From Arbacia lixula (Eukaryota > Echinodermata > Echinoidea > Arbacioida > Arbaciidae): a DNA stretch of 64,000 nt. Numbering within the stretch: the stretch's first letter is position 1; the number at the start of each line of letters is the position of its first letter. Under the pieces are notes generated by a model. That model had not been told where the DNA came from. It did not search any database and was given only the letters and a program-made list of their open reading frames with translations. Below are positions 54,601 to 63,814 of the stretch, piece by piece. A program made the position numbers and the translations under genes. The stretch covers positions 6,091,061-6,155,060 of the forward strand of contig OZ022581.1 of NCBI GenBank assembly GCA_963669155.1, written 5' to 3'.

Positions 54601-57155
54601 TCTTTCTACATGGATGCAGTAATAACAACCAACAAATCTCGAGAATAAAGTCAAATTGAAAAGTAAATTTAACAATTCCGATCTTGTATGTGGGAGTGGA
54701 AATCCAGAAAATTACATTTTGACCTTCAATTCGAAGAATTAAGAAAAAACGCGCTTATTCAAGGACCGACCATGATCTCCTCCTGTGCATGATGAACCTG
54801 GGCCTGCACCGTGGGTTTAGCGCGTACATGTATCCTCTGATCTTGGTGGGGTGGTTTCTCCATACAACATGTATGTCCTAATCAACATTAGTTGGTGTCA
54901 TTATATACAGATACCTTATCTGAACACTTTTGGTGTTTTCACACGAGTGTGTGTCGTTGTATACGGTATATACCGATATGTTACGGTAGATACCATTACA
55001 TGTGCACCTTACGTGTTCTAATCAACACTAGTTGTTGTTGTATTTCTTCAGTTTTTCTACCCGATACCATATAAACGTGATAACGAAAAGTCTTACGGTG
55101 ACGTTATCAAAATGAAATAAAACGTCGTCATTTGGCGATTAATCTGCAATATATATTACTTTACAAAATTGTCTAATGTGTAAAATCTAACAGTTAACTA
55201 GTTTATTGTCATTAATTTTGTGTTTAGAATGATTATGTGGATTACTTTTTGCGTAAAAGTGGCATCAGCATGATCAGTACATTACTTTATTCCTATGTAC
55301 ATCATACATTCTGCACGAGACCAATTGGCCGCAATCTAAAAAAAAGAAAGAGCAAAGACCATCCGTAGTGGGTTAGGGCAGTGTTAATCATACTTTTGCT
55401 ACGAAGTTTTACATGGGACTATATCTTATAAATTGTACATTAAAGAAAAATAAATCGAATTAAAACAAGTTTCCTCCCAGGAATTAACATATTTAAAGAT
55501 TAAGTGTCCCGTCTATCCCACAGGGCTGGGGTAAATAGGACTCGTGTCATTCAAATAGACATGTTCGGAGTCCCGATTCTGCTTGGTTTCCCTTATGTCT
55601 GTATACGTATCATGCAGGCCTACTCACCCCAACACGATGAGGCAAGTCACACTCACTTTAATTACGAAAATTGTTTACCCAAACATAATTTTTTATCTGT
55701 TTTCACTTAACATTGAAATGGTTGACTTCTCATTCGAGCTTTTAATTTGTTCCTTAACATGCAATCAAATGTTGATGCGCCCAACTTACCCCAACACACG
55801 CTATATTCAATACTATGAGAGAACAAATATTTTTCATTGTCGCGATCCGCTTCGAGATGTTACGCTTGAAAAGTTCTGATTTAATTAAAGGTATAATTTG
55901 TTTGTATGCTTTATCCAAAGCATATCTCCTGTTCTTTGTAAGTTTCAGATTTGTATTTTTTAGATTGTTTTCGTGATTCACACAGTTGCGTAGGCGGATC
56001 AATAATGAAGATTTAACTTATTTACTCGTGCGAGCATTTTTTTTTAAAACATAAGTTATCATTTTCATCATGCTTAATTCTCAGAAGAGAGGAACATGTA
56101 CATGTACCTCTTTGACATCGCTGATACAGTACACCCATGATCTATTACCAATACATGGGAAGCAGTTCTAGACTGCTAAATGTCTTTATGCGATCTGCTG
56201 CTCTGGGAAGTACTCTAGATTCTACATTATGTATTTTCCATTAGATATATATTCACCGTAGTGTATATTGTAACATACTTTCCGGATAGGAAAAGTAAGT
56301 TTATAAGTGTTGACATACTTAAACTCAAACTCTTCGCCATTTATTGATCTCGTCAAGTTCTTTTGTATAACGTGTTTAGAACGAGGTCCACTGATGGCTA
56401 ACCAAAAAAAAAAAAAGTCAAACGTGACACTACCTTGGTTTCACATGCACTTAGCATGTAATTTGAATGCAACCTCAAGAGTCAAGAGCTCACACCACTA
56501 CAATAATTATGCTGTGCCCTCAGTATTTATTTCCAACAATATAAAAGTGAGATGTTAATTTAGAAGGGAAACAAATCATAGCGTCCAGGAATGGAAAAAC
56601 CTTATAGCGCCTTCGTGGAGTTAAAAGTTCTAGTCGATATTAAATATTGTTTATTGTTGACATTTGCTTGATTTTGTGATGGAAATGAACTTTCTTACTA
56701 CAAGCATTATGAAAATACTATCTAACTATCTAATAAGTTTTTCATTCATCATTTATTCATCCATCCATTCATTCAATCGCTCATCGATTCATTCACGTCC
56801 ATCCATCCATATATCCATCTATCCATCCATCCATCCATTCATTCATCTATCCATCCATCCATCTATCCATCCATCCATCCATCCATCCATCCATCCATTC
56901 ATCCATCCATCCCTATCTATCCATTCACCCATCCATCTATCTAATTCGTCCATCCATCCCTTTCTATCCATTCGCCCATCCATCTATCTAATTCATCCAC
57001 TCATGTATTCGTCCACCCACTCACAGGACTCCGCTACCCGTACTTGCCGAGCTGATCAGGTCCTTTGGCTTCTGGAATGCCATCAATTTAGACGGGGGCG
57101 GGTCGGCTACGATGATCGTCAACGACTCTCTTGTGAACCTCCCAGCTGACCAATG
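37165..57155 (+). CDS. NAGPA: NAGPA-like uncovering enzyme (5' portion, 5 exons)
   Basis: Exons 37165-37373 (inferred), 44359-44871, 45572-45711, 46121-46229 and 57027-57155 join in phase to about 366 residues; the 3' part was not found. It is a phosphodiester glycosidase. NAGPA removes GlcNAc from GlcNAc-phospho-mannose on lysosomal hydrolases in the trans-Golgi, exposing mannose-6-phosphate. Family landmarks: [83 protein letters not shown] and [15 protein letters not shown], the last being the conserved catalytic-domain DGGGSAT block. The expected EGF-like and C-terminal membrane exons are missing and probably lie beyond 64000. Introns are 7.0, 0.7, 0.4 and 10.8 kb; the largest is full of LINEs. 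The catalytic-domain identity is very secure. Confidence 0.9.
37792..38072. mobile_element. Hairpin MITE in NAGPA intron 1
   Basis: The ends TTGCGGATAAATGGCTACTG and CAGTAGCCATTTATCCGCAA are exact inverses. Further in, CGATTCCGTTTACCTTACAT pairs with ATGTAAGGTAAACGGAATCG around 37935-38030, giving a second stem. About 280 bp, non-coding. Confidence 0.88.
38073..39243. other. NAGPA intron 1: unclassified and CA-rich
   Basis: 38680-38960 is a cryptic (AC)n-like region. 38200-38470 is GC-richer with an open frame (to 38468) that I do not recognise. An A-run lies at 39222-39243. Confidence 0.5.
39244..39415 (+). mobile_element. Second copy of LINE 3'-end-like repeat
   Basis: Matches 36545-36700 (GGGCGTAGTTGCGTG, GATGAATGCATGCCTCAT, TACTATATTTTAGTGCATTT) with an extra ~20 bases. 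Confidence 0.65.
40400..40600 (+). repeat. Direct repeat unit with CCCCAGGNNCCTGGGG-type palindrome, copy 1
   Basis: GGTCACGTAAACCCCAGG, GGGGTGATCGGAGGGAG, CCGCTGATCGCGTGAC and GGGATCATCCGTAGGAGATA recur at 41690-41868 and partly at 41869-41950. Confidence 0.85.
40576..40855 (+). mobile_element. LINE ORF2 C-terminal fragment
   Basis: An open plus frame reads [40 protein letters not shown] and [20 protein letters not shown] then TFNQIVKR and a stop. QRAARIIG ... RL..HPL ... R.PR.RTNR...SFIP is the usual C-terminal block of non-LTR retrotransposon ORF2 proteins. Only the last ~90 residues remain. Confidence 0.75.
41055..41690 (+). repeat. Three LINE 3'-UTR-like copies
   Basis: AAAGCAAATCATTTTGCA, AAAGCAAATCTCCATCATTT and AAAGCAAATTTCCATGATCT are each followed by TTGNA(C/T)TGAATNAA-type sequence. 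The last ends in AATAAAATATC and a (TTGTATC)n tail, a typical LINE 3' terminus. Confidence 0.65.
41690..41950 (+). repeat. Direct repeat unit, copies 2 and 3
   Basis: One full copy (41690-41868) and a partial third copy (41869-41950) of the 40400 unit, arranged head-to-tail. All carry the stem CCCAGGGACCTGGG or a variant of it. Confidence 0.85.
41951..43018. other. NAGPA intron 1, nothing recognised
   Basis: No exon or clear element. AATAAACATGG at 42587 may be the tail of an unidentified retroposon. Confidence 0.45.
43019..43156 (+). repeat. Compound (GA)n (CAGA)n microsatellite
   Basis: GAGAGAGA, then CAGAGACAGA variants, then a clean (CAGA)n run at 43120-43152. Confidence 0.95.
43157..44218. 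other. NAGPA intron 1, nothing recognised
   Basis: CA-rich at 43715-43800 and a repeated CACATGTTATCACATTTGTT motif at about 43960-44000. No exon. Confidence 0.45.
44219..44298 (+). mobile_element. Solo unit of the AGGTCA half-site repeat
   Basis: TTTGGGTAAAATTCCTGAAA is followed by GGTCAGAGGTCAAAGGTCAA and TGAACTTTG, matching 49340-49390 almost exactly. It lies about 60-100 bases upstream of NAGPA exon 2. Confidence 0.85.
44359..44871 (+). CDS. NAGPA: NAGPA exon 2 (main catalytic part)
   Basis: It follows CTTCGGCCACAG and reads [18 protein letters not shown] through [32 protein letters not shown] and [19 protein letters not shown] to DGTMVFG. The donor is GG|GTAAGT. GC content is well above the flanks. 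One alternative acceptor (CTCAG, 7 bases on) gives the wrong frame. Confidence 0.93.
44872..45571. other. NAGPA intron 2
   Basis: (TA)n at 45307-45338 and AT-rich simple sequence. No other feature. Confidence 0.6.
45572..45711 (+). CDS. NAGPA: NAGPA exon 3
   Basis: It follows ATGTATAG, completes a glycine codon and reads [40 protein letters not shown] and KGILER plus one base. The donor GTTGTT is weak but keeps frame with exon 4. Confidence 0.9.
45765..45905 (+). repeat. Degenerate CCCTAAATGGCGTAAAC repeats
   Basis: Four or five variants of (C)CCTAAATGG(C/T)GTAA(A/G)C occur in NAGPA intron 3, followed by a C-run at 46037-46052. Confidence 0.65.
46121..46229 (+). CDS. NAGPA: NAGPA exon 4
   Basis: It follows CATTTTCTAG and reads [20 protein letters not shown] and [17 protein letters not shown]. 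Donor GG|GTGAGT. Confidence 0.9.
46310..46430. repeat. TTGGTGTTCTAATCAA-type repeat
   Basis: TTGGTGTTCTAATCAATACG and CTTTGGTGTTCTTATAAAC, with TCGTATACAATTTATACCA between. The same kind of unit occurs at 54870-55060. Confidence 0.55.
48083..48268. mobile_element. MITE with CAGTCAAACCT ends, TA target
   Basis: The left end TACAGTCAAACCTTAGTGC and the right end AGACAGGTTTCATTGTA are inverse, flanked by TA. Inside are repeated CCTGTCTATAGCAGCCA copies. The TA duplication and CAGT ends suggest a Tc1/mariner- or pogo-related MITE. Confidence 0.75.
49021..50038 (+). mobile_element. AGGTCA half-site repeat inserted in the LINE
   Basis: It starts TATGCCTCCGCCACGAAGTG with the complementary CCAGAGGCATTATG and a GTCCGTCCG run. 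Six units follow, with half-site cores near 49199, 49352, 49510, 49681, 49850 and 50000. The LINE frame breaks here on both sides, so this insertion is younger than the LINE. The terminal TCGACTGCGTGGCAG-type hairpin is absent. Confidence 0.88.
50264..51022. mobile_element. Foldback element with ~200-bp inverted repeats
   Basis: The left AAACACAACAAAAAAAGTAA then GTCCCCC and the right GGGGGACTTACTATTTTGTG are inverse. The match continues through CATAACTTGGCAGGATT, AGTCATGCATGAGTGAGC and AAAAGTCGCAAGGGTAAT. No transposase is seen. It splits the LINE. Confidence 0.85.
51227..51807. mobile_element. MITE with CAGANCTGCCAACC ends and TTAGAC target duplication
   Basis: Left end CAGAGCTGCCAACC and right end GGTTGGCAGGTCTG are 14-base inverse repeats. 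TTAGAC stands on both sides (51221-51226 and 51808-51813). The interior repeats AAAATCCTA and AAAATCGTACT motifs and contains an A-run/T-run pair. Confidence 0.85.
51651..51717. repeat. A-run meeting a T-run
   Basis: About 38 A, then TCGA, then about 22 T; it can fold into a hairpin. It lies inside the 51227 MITE. Confidence 0.95.
52690..52930 (-). mobile_element. Second, decayed copy of the LINE ORF2 start
   Basis: It aligns with 52430-52620 over TCTGTTACGTA, ACCTNANACCTC, TTCATGNAANAGATTCCTGT and TGTACAA. On the minus strand it reads [16 protein letters not shown] in broken frames. A third piece lies at 54330-54520. Confidence 0.7.
52950..54215 (-). mobile_element. RTE-like LINE reverse transcriptase fragment
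   Basis: Minus strand, with frameshifts: [130 protein letters not shown] and [18 protein letters not shown]. These are the ordered reverse transcriptase motifs and C-terminal block of RTE-type LINEs. FADD is intact but frames are broken. The 3' end near 52950 has an (ATGATC/ATC)n tail. It interrupts the two decayed L1-like start copies. Confidence 0.85.
54330..54560 (-). mobile_element. Third copy of the LINE ORF2 start region
   Basis: AAGTTACGTAACCACG, ACAATCATGGAATAGATTCC and TTTGTAACAAAATAGTA match 52490-52690. Strongly decayed. Confidence 0.65.
54561..56749. other. NAGPA intron 4, unclassified
   Basis: Contains a second group of TTCTAATCAACACTAGTTG / TGGTGTCATTATATACAG units at 54870-55060. 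No exon or other element was recognised in the remainder. Confidence 0.5.
56755..57010 (+). repeat. (ATCC)n microsatellite
   Basis: ATCCATCC, ATTCATCC and ATCTATCC variants run to within 16 bases of NAGPA exon 5 and form its upstream intron sequence. Confidence 0.95.
57027..57155 (+). CDS. NAGPA: NAGPA exon 5 (DGGGSAT motif)
   Basis: It follows CCACTCACAG just after an ATCC microsatellite. It reads [20 protein letters not shown] then [20 protein letters not shown] and DQ plus two bases; donor TG|GTAGGC. The longest open frame over this region is in the wrong register; the motif identifies the correct one. Confidence 0.9.
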
Positions 57156-57639
57156 GTAGGCAGCTAGTATGGTAGATTCCTAATAAAGAGTTTTAAATTA
57201 CGACGGTGAGTATGACGTGTGCCCTGTTGCAACATCGTCAGATTTATGTTACGCTAAAACCAAGTGAAAGATCGAAGCAGCTCAAATACTGCACAATTGC
57301 CTCGAGGACATCCTCTGACAATAGGATTTGTCTCAATGAACAAAAACCTGAGATGATTCATACATTTTCCAAATTTAGAAATACTCATTCATTTCCGTAC
57401 CTCGTCTCTGATCTCGTCTCTAAAGTGAAGTGATTGGGTTCGTGATCTTGGTTTGTCGACAAAGATCTCACTCTGCAACAGCACATTAAGCACATTTGTA
57501 AGTCTGCATTTTGGGGACTGTTCAAAATTGGGAAGATTAGGAAATTACGGCACACAACTGCAAAATGAACGCATACATTCGTTTCCTGCCACATAGGTTA
57601 ATGTAACTCTGTATTTTCTACCCTTGTAAAAAAGTATCA
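57156..57639. other. Downstream of NAGPA exon 5, nothing recognised
   Basis: No NAGPA continuation exon was found. KPSERSKQLKYCTIASRTSS and DLGLSTKISLCNSTLST-like pieces hint at a decayed LINE C-terminus but are too weak to call. Confidence 0.4.
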
Positions 57640-58515
57640 TGATAATATCATGATATTTATATCATGATATTGCCGTCAGACCCGATGATGGTAAATTGGC
57701 ACATCATTTTGCTAATATCATGATATTATAAGTATCATGATAATATCATAATACAAATATCATGATATTATCATGATACTTTTTGGGGGGTTTTAAGGCA
57801 GACATGATCATGGTACAATATGATGATAATATCATGATATTTTCTGCACTGTATCGTGATAATTGTATCGTGATATGATGATGATGATGATAATTTGATG
57901 ATTGGTATCATGATATTTGCTGCATAAAGTATCATGATACTTGTATCATGATACTTGTATCATGATATTTGCTGCTTAGTATCATGATACTTGTATCATG
58001 ATATTTCCTGCTCATGGTACTTGTATCATGATATTTGCTGCTTGGTATCATGATACTTGTATCATGATATTTGCTGCTTGGTATCATGATACTTGTATCA
58101 TGATATTTGCTGACTGGTATCATGATACAAGTATCATGATATTTGCTGCTTAGTATCATGATACTTGTATCATGATATTTGCTGTGGAGTATCATGATAC
58201 TTGTATCATGATACCAAGCAGCAAATATCATGATACCTATATCATGATACTCCACAGCAAATATCATGATACAAGTATCATGATACTCCACAGCAAATAT
58301 CATGATACAAGTATCATGATACTATGCAGCAAATATCATGATACAAGTATCATGATACCAAGCAGCAAATATCATGATACAAGTATCCTGATACCAAGCA
58401 GCAAATATCATGATACAAGTATCCTGATACCAAGCAGCAAATATCATGATACAAATATCATGATACTTGTATTACGATACTATGCAGCAAATAGTGTGAT
58501 ACAAATATCATGAGA
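57640..58515. repeat. Large inverted array of TATCATGATA palindromes
   Basis: Roughly 50 copies of ATCATGAT-type palindromes. From about 57900 to 58205 the unit is GTATCATGATACTTGTATCA followed by TGATATTTGCTGCTTG (period near 37-40). From 58206 to about 58500 the same unit appears as its reverse complement (CAAGCAGCAAATATCATGAT...). So each unit is self-complementary and the whole array is also inverted about a centre near 58210-58220. 57640-57860 is a looser lead-in. Open frames on both strands are by-products of the repeat. Confidence 0.95.
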
Positions 58516-60024
58516 TCAATGTATCCAATGTTGTACTTTTACAGGATAATACAGAATGGGAAGTTGTTTTTGTTTCCTGTAATCCGAGAGTCTTATGGTC
58601 AAGTAGCATTCACTAGCAGAGGTACATCCATTCATGGCGTGGCAACACTGCTTTAAAAATAAAAGAAGAATAGATGTACATATTACAATAGCAATACATG
58701 TACAATACAACATTGAACCTCTCACTTTTCACAGGGAATCTTACAAAAAACACTCATGGACAATCTTTGAAGTAAAATATTGAACATTTTATTAAGGAAC
58801 AATAGTTATGGGAACTAAAAAACCCACTGACATCATGATATTTACGTTTAAAAATAAAACAATGGAACATAAAAAAAAAACCTACCTAGCAAGTCATATT
58901 TAAAGGTTCTTACCTGTGCTACATGCACATATTTGAATAATTCAAAGCGTAACAATGCAAAATTATTCTAAAACTGAACAGCAAATTTACTTTGTGGATT
59001 AAAGGAGTGCTCATGGCTCCAACGTTGCAAATGGCTTTCAATGAAAGCTGGAATAGAGGGGAAAACTTTTAAAAAATGAGGAAAAGAGAGTTATGAATTA
59101 TTCAATAAAACGAACAATCACTGCCAGAGACATAAATACAACATGATCTAATGCAAAACGTTCAATTCAACCAAGACACTGACTTACTTGTGCCCTCGCA
59201 CAAGAATCTACATTAGCATGTTTTTGCATGTATGAACTACTGGTAATACAAAAGTCCCTCTCTTTCAAAAAAGAAAAACATTTTTTGATGAAAATGTGTT
59301 ACATATCAACTAAGTTGATGTAGACATGTAGACAAAATCAAATGAAGAGTGTATAGCAAGCTTTGTGCATGGTTGCACGACAGTGCGACCTCGGGTTTCA
59401 ATTCACATGGATTGGCAAATTGCATTAATTTCTTTATACATATGTACATGTGTTTTCCATTCCATTCAATAAAAAAGTAAAATCTGAAAATGTTTCAAGG
59501 ACTGGATAGCGTCTATGGGTGCTAATCACACAAAGCTATAACACAATGTGTACTACATATGCCTTGAGCATAGTAGACCCTTTAGTTACACATACTACAC
59601 ATGTATGTACATGTAGATTACTGTAATACAGTGCATTAATCTATAGATTCTGAGCAAACAAATAAGAACATGTACATATGGCAAACTTACAACCATGACA
59701 TGCAGATTTGGTCACGATTAGTATATATACCGTGAGCACTTATATTTGAGCCAAAGACTGTGGCTTAATTACATTTTGTATTTTGTTTATTCTTTTGAAA
59801 ATTACATTTTATGGCCCGTCCTTTTTATAAACATCTGCAAACTTCATGAAAGTTTGCACATATCACGTATCTTTGGGATACCAACTGTGAAATTTTAAAG
59901 TCAGAGGTACTATAACTCCCGTAGAATAAATGAAAATCTAACTACATGTAGTTTTCACTGAGATTTGATTATTTTTGTGGTGTGCAAAAAGAAATTAAGC
60001 TTGATCAATTATCAAAGATTATAC
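58516..60024. other. AT-rich, no gene recognised
   Basis: ACATGTACATGTA-type motifs are frequent. No exon, tRNA or inverted repeat was supported. Confidence 0.45.
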
Positions 60025-60411
60025 ATGTATCCTCAAAACCAAATATTATGCTTTGTTGATTTAAGGGAAAGGTTATATAGCCACTCTCTCTCAAATGATG
60101 ACAAAGTCAGGGAACTTTCAAAATTAGGTCTGCAAAAGAGACGGGCTACCTTTAAACTTCTTAGATGGCCTTACCGGTACATAACAACAAGTATCAAGGA
60201 AAATCAGGAACTCAAAATCACTCTACAAATCCTGAACACACACAAACCAGATAGTGTATTGCACATTGATACATTCGAACAGACCAGTGCATTGCAGCTT
60301 TGGTTCAGACTTTCGCATGAATACATTATTTTCCCGAGTATACAAGAGATAGTCTTACATGTGATATCAGCAGATAAAATTACATGTATAAAGCTTATAG
60401 TAAGCCTGTGA
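60025..60411 (+). CDS. Unidentified open frame, 128 residues
   Basis: From ATG (MYPQNQILCFVDLRERLYS) to TGA. The open frame extends a further 20 codons upstream without an ATG. It has a charged first half and a mixed C-terminus, with no family I recognise, no zinc or catalytic motif, and no clear membrane segment except the hydrophobic last ~15 residues. It directly precedes a half-site repeat. It is long for chance in AT-rich DNA, but may be part of a degraded mobile element. It is neither a convincing NAGPA exon nor excluded as one. Confidence 0.22.
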   Translation: MYPQNQILCFVDLRERLYSHSLSNDDKVRELSKLGLQKRRATFKLLRWPYRYITTSIKENQELKITLQILNTHKPDSVLHIDTFEQTSALQLWFRLSHEYIIFPSIQEIVLHVISADKITCIKLIVSL

Positions 60412-61127
60412 TGAATAGTCTCCAGAAATACTAACTGGTTGATAATCTGTTTATTCAGAAAAATGATAATTAAGACTTGAGCATCTCAACTGCCACACAA
60501 TCGATAAATAGGTCTCTGCCTTTATGTTAGTTAACTGCACCTAATTTAAATTAGTACTCATCTTCATTCAGAAAACTTGTGTTTGGTAGAAATTGGACCA
60601 CTGAATTAATAATTTTGCCAAAGTCCATTGATCTTTGACCTCTAAGGAATTTGACCTCTAATCTCCACAGTCTACCTCTGTTATATTAATACACTTCGAA
60701 TCAAGATTGCTGGAAAATAGATAATCATATTTCTAGATATTTGGAGAAAGATCACATTTTGGGCTGTAAAAAAAAGGCAAATTTTGACTACGTTAAATGA
60801 CCTTTCAGGCATTTTTTGAATCAAATTGTTACAAAGTTTGTTTGTGGTCTGTCTTTGTAGCATGCTGGTTGGAACAGGACCATTGGATTAAATGTGACGA
60901 ATATCAGATTTCAAATGTTGGCATTTCGACTAATGTTCAATGACCTTTGAACTTTGACACTAATTTTACGCAGATTTCAAATGTTGGCATTTTGACTAAT
61001 ATTCAATGACCTTTGAACTTAGACACTAATTTTACGCAGTAAATTGGTTTTACAAATTCCACGAACATGTACTATCCTTTTCCCATTGGATTTTCTTAGC
61101 CCTGTACTATCCTTAGCCCCGTACTTT

Positions 61128-61472
61128 TTTGAAAGCTTTTCACACTGGCATTCCTTAGCCCGTCGGGCGTTATCTGATTGGTCTCGGCGTTTCGGCCTTG
61201 AGAGCCGACACTGCATTACCTTAGCCCCTATTTTTCGTTTCTGTTCTCACTGGCGCTCTTAGCCCCGGACTATTTGGCTTGGCCCTGCAATTGCGGGGTT
61301 AGCTCTGCAGGTCCAAATAATCCCGGATTATTGGTGGGGCGAGCCCACTTTGGTAAAAACAAGTGAGAACAGAAAGTGGTCTAAGCTTAGCCCTGTACTA
61401 TAGGTGGGGCTAAGGTGGGGGGGGGGGGGGGGGGCCTTAGGATATTTTTGCCAGTGTGAAAAGCATTTCCAT
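61128..61472. mobile_element. MITE with GCTTTTCACACTGGCA ends
   Basis: GCTTTTCACACTGGCATTCC at the left and TGCCAGTGTGAAAAGCATTT at the right are inverse. The interior is full of CTTAGCCC / GGGCTAAG motifs and a G-run at 61418-61434. Non-coding. Confidence 0.8.
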
Positions 61473-61563
61473 GTACTAAGTCTGAAGCAAATCTGTTAAG
61501 TGGTTCTATTTTGCGTAAAACTGTTAAAAACTGACAAATTGGGCAATATTTCACAACGTTCAT

Positions 61564-61987
61564 TGGGCGTGTTTATCATCTTTTCAGAATTTGAAACGCG
61601 TTTCCAAAGGCCTTTGCGAACGCGTGTAAGAAAACGGTGCGTTTATCGACTCAATCGCTCAAGTCGAAAACCGACCTTGTCACTGCGCAGCTCTACTACG
61701 CCGTTACACGTGCACTATAGTACATGAGTGTGTGATCGATGTGTTTACGGAAACACATGGTTTCAAGTCGTTTCGAAACAGCTTTGCATTTATCTTGCTT
61801 CTCTAAACGCGTTTCTGGCTCAAACTCGTTTAGGATAGCACACATTTGCGTGTTTCAAAACAGCTTACCGAACCCTATAATCAAAACACCTTTGCATTTA
61901 TCAACTCCCTGAAACGCGTTTAAAAAAAATTAAACTCGTTTGGAAACCTTAATTCAACCAAAGAAAGAGTTGATATACACGCCCATT
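61564..61987. mobile_element. MITE with GGGCGTGTNTATCA ends
   Basis: The left end GGGCGTGTTTATCATCTTTT and the right end AGAGTTGATATACACGCCC are inverse, flanked by CATT/ATTG. The interior has many GAAACGCGTTT-type motifs in both orientations. No transposase frame. Confidence 0.82.
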
Positions 61988-62172
61988 GACCGTTTCATTG
62001 ACAATTTTACACAGGTCATTAGTTTTTATAAATTACATACTGTACAGGTACCAAGTTTGATGCAAATCCATTGAACCTTTCTCAAGATATTGCGTAAATG
62101 ATTTCGGAACGGATGGACAGACAACCCGAAAACATAATGTAATGCCTCCTTCCACTTCGTGGCAGAGACATA

Positions 62173-63814
62173 AAATGCATTACAGTTCACATTTTTTAAA
62201 ATATAAGTACTTTCTAAATGATTGATACCATTACATGTACATCTACTTCCTAAAATCTTAAATGAATAATACAAATATTTTCTTTTCTGAGAATTGAGGG
62301 TGCATGCACTGTATGTACAATGTATAAACCAATGTCGTATTACATCAAGTTAGTGATGGTCGTTATTGGGTAATATTCTGCAGCAATATTCTTAAAGAGG
62401 AAGTCCACGCTGATATAAAATTGTTTGTAAAGGGACAGTAAACCAGAATTCCCATGGTCAGTAGAATGTTGTAAAGAGTAGCAGACAAATTTGTTATCAT
62501 TCAAGTGGGCATACATCACTATATTCTTCTACATGATGGAAATGGTGTACAGTATACTGGGTAGGAAACTGGACAGTTTGAGAGTGCAGGACTCAATGTG
62601 ATGCTATTTAAGGCATAGCTGCTTTTGCTTGGAATGAAAGAAAAAACAAACTTAAATAAATCAATGGAGCTTCTGGGCAGCTCCTCAATTTCAATTTTCT
62701 AAAAAAGAATCACATTCATACAACTGAAGTTGATACAGTATTAAACATATGTATTCATACATACATGTACATTCTGATACAAAATATATCATTCTATTCA
62801 TTCAACAAGAATTTTCATTTGATTCATTGCAAGTTTTAAACAATCATTACTTTCTTATCCTGTATCTAACTGTTGTCAAACTGTCGTTCTCTGTATCTCT
62901 CATTTTTACACTTTTATTTCAAGTAACTCTTTCACAGGGTGGACTTCCCCAGAAAGAAATATCGTTAATTCCTCAACCCTACATTGTGTACAATACAAAC
63001 ACTTACTTCTTCCCTGCCTTAGCCTTTCTTTGATTGGTTTGTTTGTTCCTGTGTCGGCTGAAATCTCTGTGAACATACCGTGGGTAGGAGAGCTGAAAAT
63101 AGTGTGTTGAGAAAGCATAAAAAATAATTACAATAAAATTGACTTGAATATGCCACCTGCCAGATGAAAGCCACCAATTGGTCATTTGGTTTTATTTACT
63201 GCATACATACTTTTTACTTAAACTAGTAGGGATTCAAAGCTTTCAATGATATCAAGCATATTAAGTCAACTGTTCAAAGCACAACCAATAGAAGAAATCA
63301 ATGATATCTTATGCAGAGAAAGATGCGTCCCCTGCTGTCTGCTCTGTTGTCATATTTTAAAGTTAGTGATGCCTGTTGAACATATCTCCACATAATTCAG
63401 ATTACAGGTACACTCATAGCAATAAAGAGGCATAATTCTCTCCTTTTCCCATTAAGAATTTCCTAAGTAACGCTATGGCACATATAGCAAATCTTACACG
63501 GACAAATCTGTGATTGATTTCTAAATCTAAAATGAGGAATAGAAATCTTTTTGATATGAATCTTTTTTGCACCAATATAAACTTGTGATTAAGCGCCTGA
63601 GTCATATCGATTTTTTTTGTAAGCCGGGGCACGATGGCGTTGCTCCGGTCGAACTTCGGTGCATCAATAAATTCGGGGTGAAGTCTACACAGTGACAAAT
63701 TGTGTACAACGGATAGCGGAGCGTGAACGCTAGCAGTCGTGTACATTTTTGCTTATTACATGACGTCATCCAGCCACTGCCGAGAGCCAATTTATGAATT
63801 AAAATATAGTAAGC
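62173..63814. other. No gene recognised
   Basis: AT-rich DNA. A minus-strand 110-residue frame (63746-63414) is unrecognised. TGACGTCA at 63761-63768 is a CRE-like site in front of the following module. Confidence 0.45.

Larger units (their letters stand above)
60475..62172 (-). mobile_element. AGGTCA half-site repeat, minus orientation, carrying two MITEs
   Basis: The right end (62100-62172) has GGACAGACAACCCGAAAACA and CCTTCCACTTCGTGGCAGAG, the inverse of the family start. The left end (60480-60600) matches the 29865-29960 end (CAACTGCCACACAATCGATA). Half-site cores are degraded (TTGACCTCT, AATGACCTTTGAACTTTGAC). Two insertions lie inside. Confidence 0.8.

Noticed and set aside
56664-57149. 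161-residue His/Ser/Ile-rich frame
   Set aside because: It is mostly microsatellite. It enters NAGPA exon 5 in the wrong frame.
57932-58513. Open frames SSKYHDTSIMI on both strands
   Set aside because: They are direct products of the TATCATGATA array reading open in both directions.
57640-58515. CRISPR-like array
   Set aside because: Spacers are themselves repeated, units are palindromic and inverted, and the DNA is animal. It is a structured satellite or foldback.
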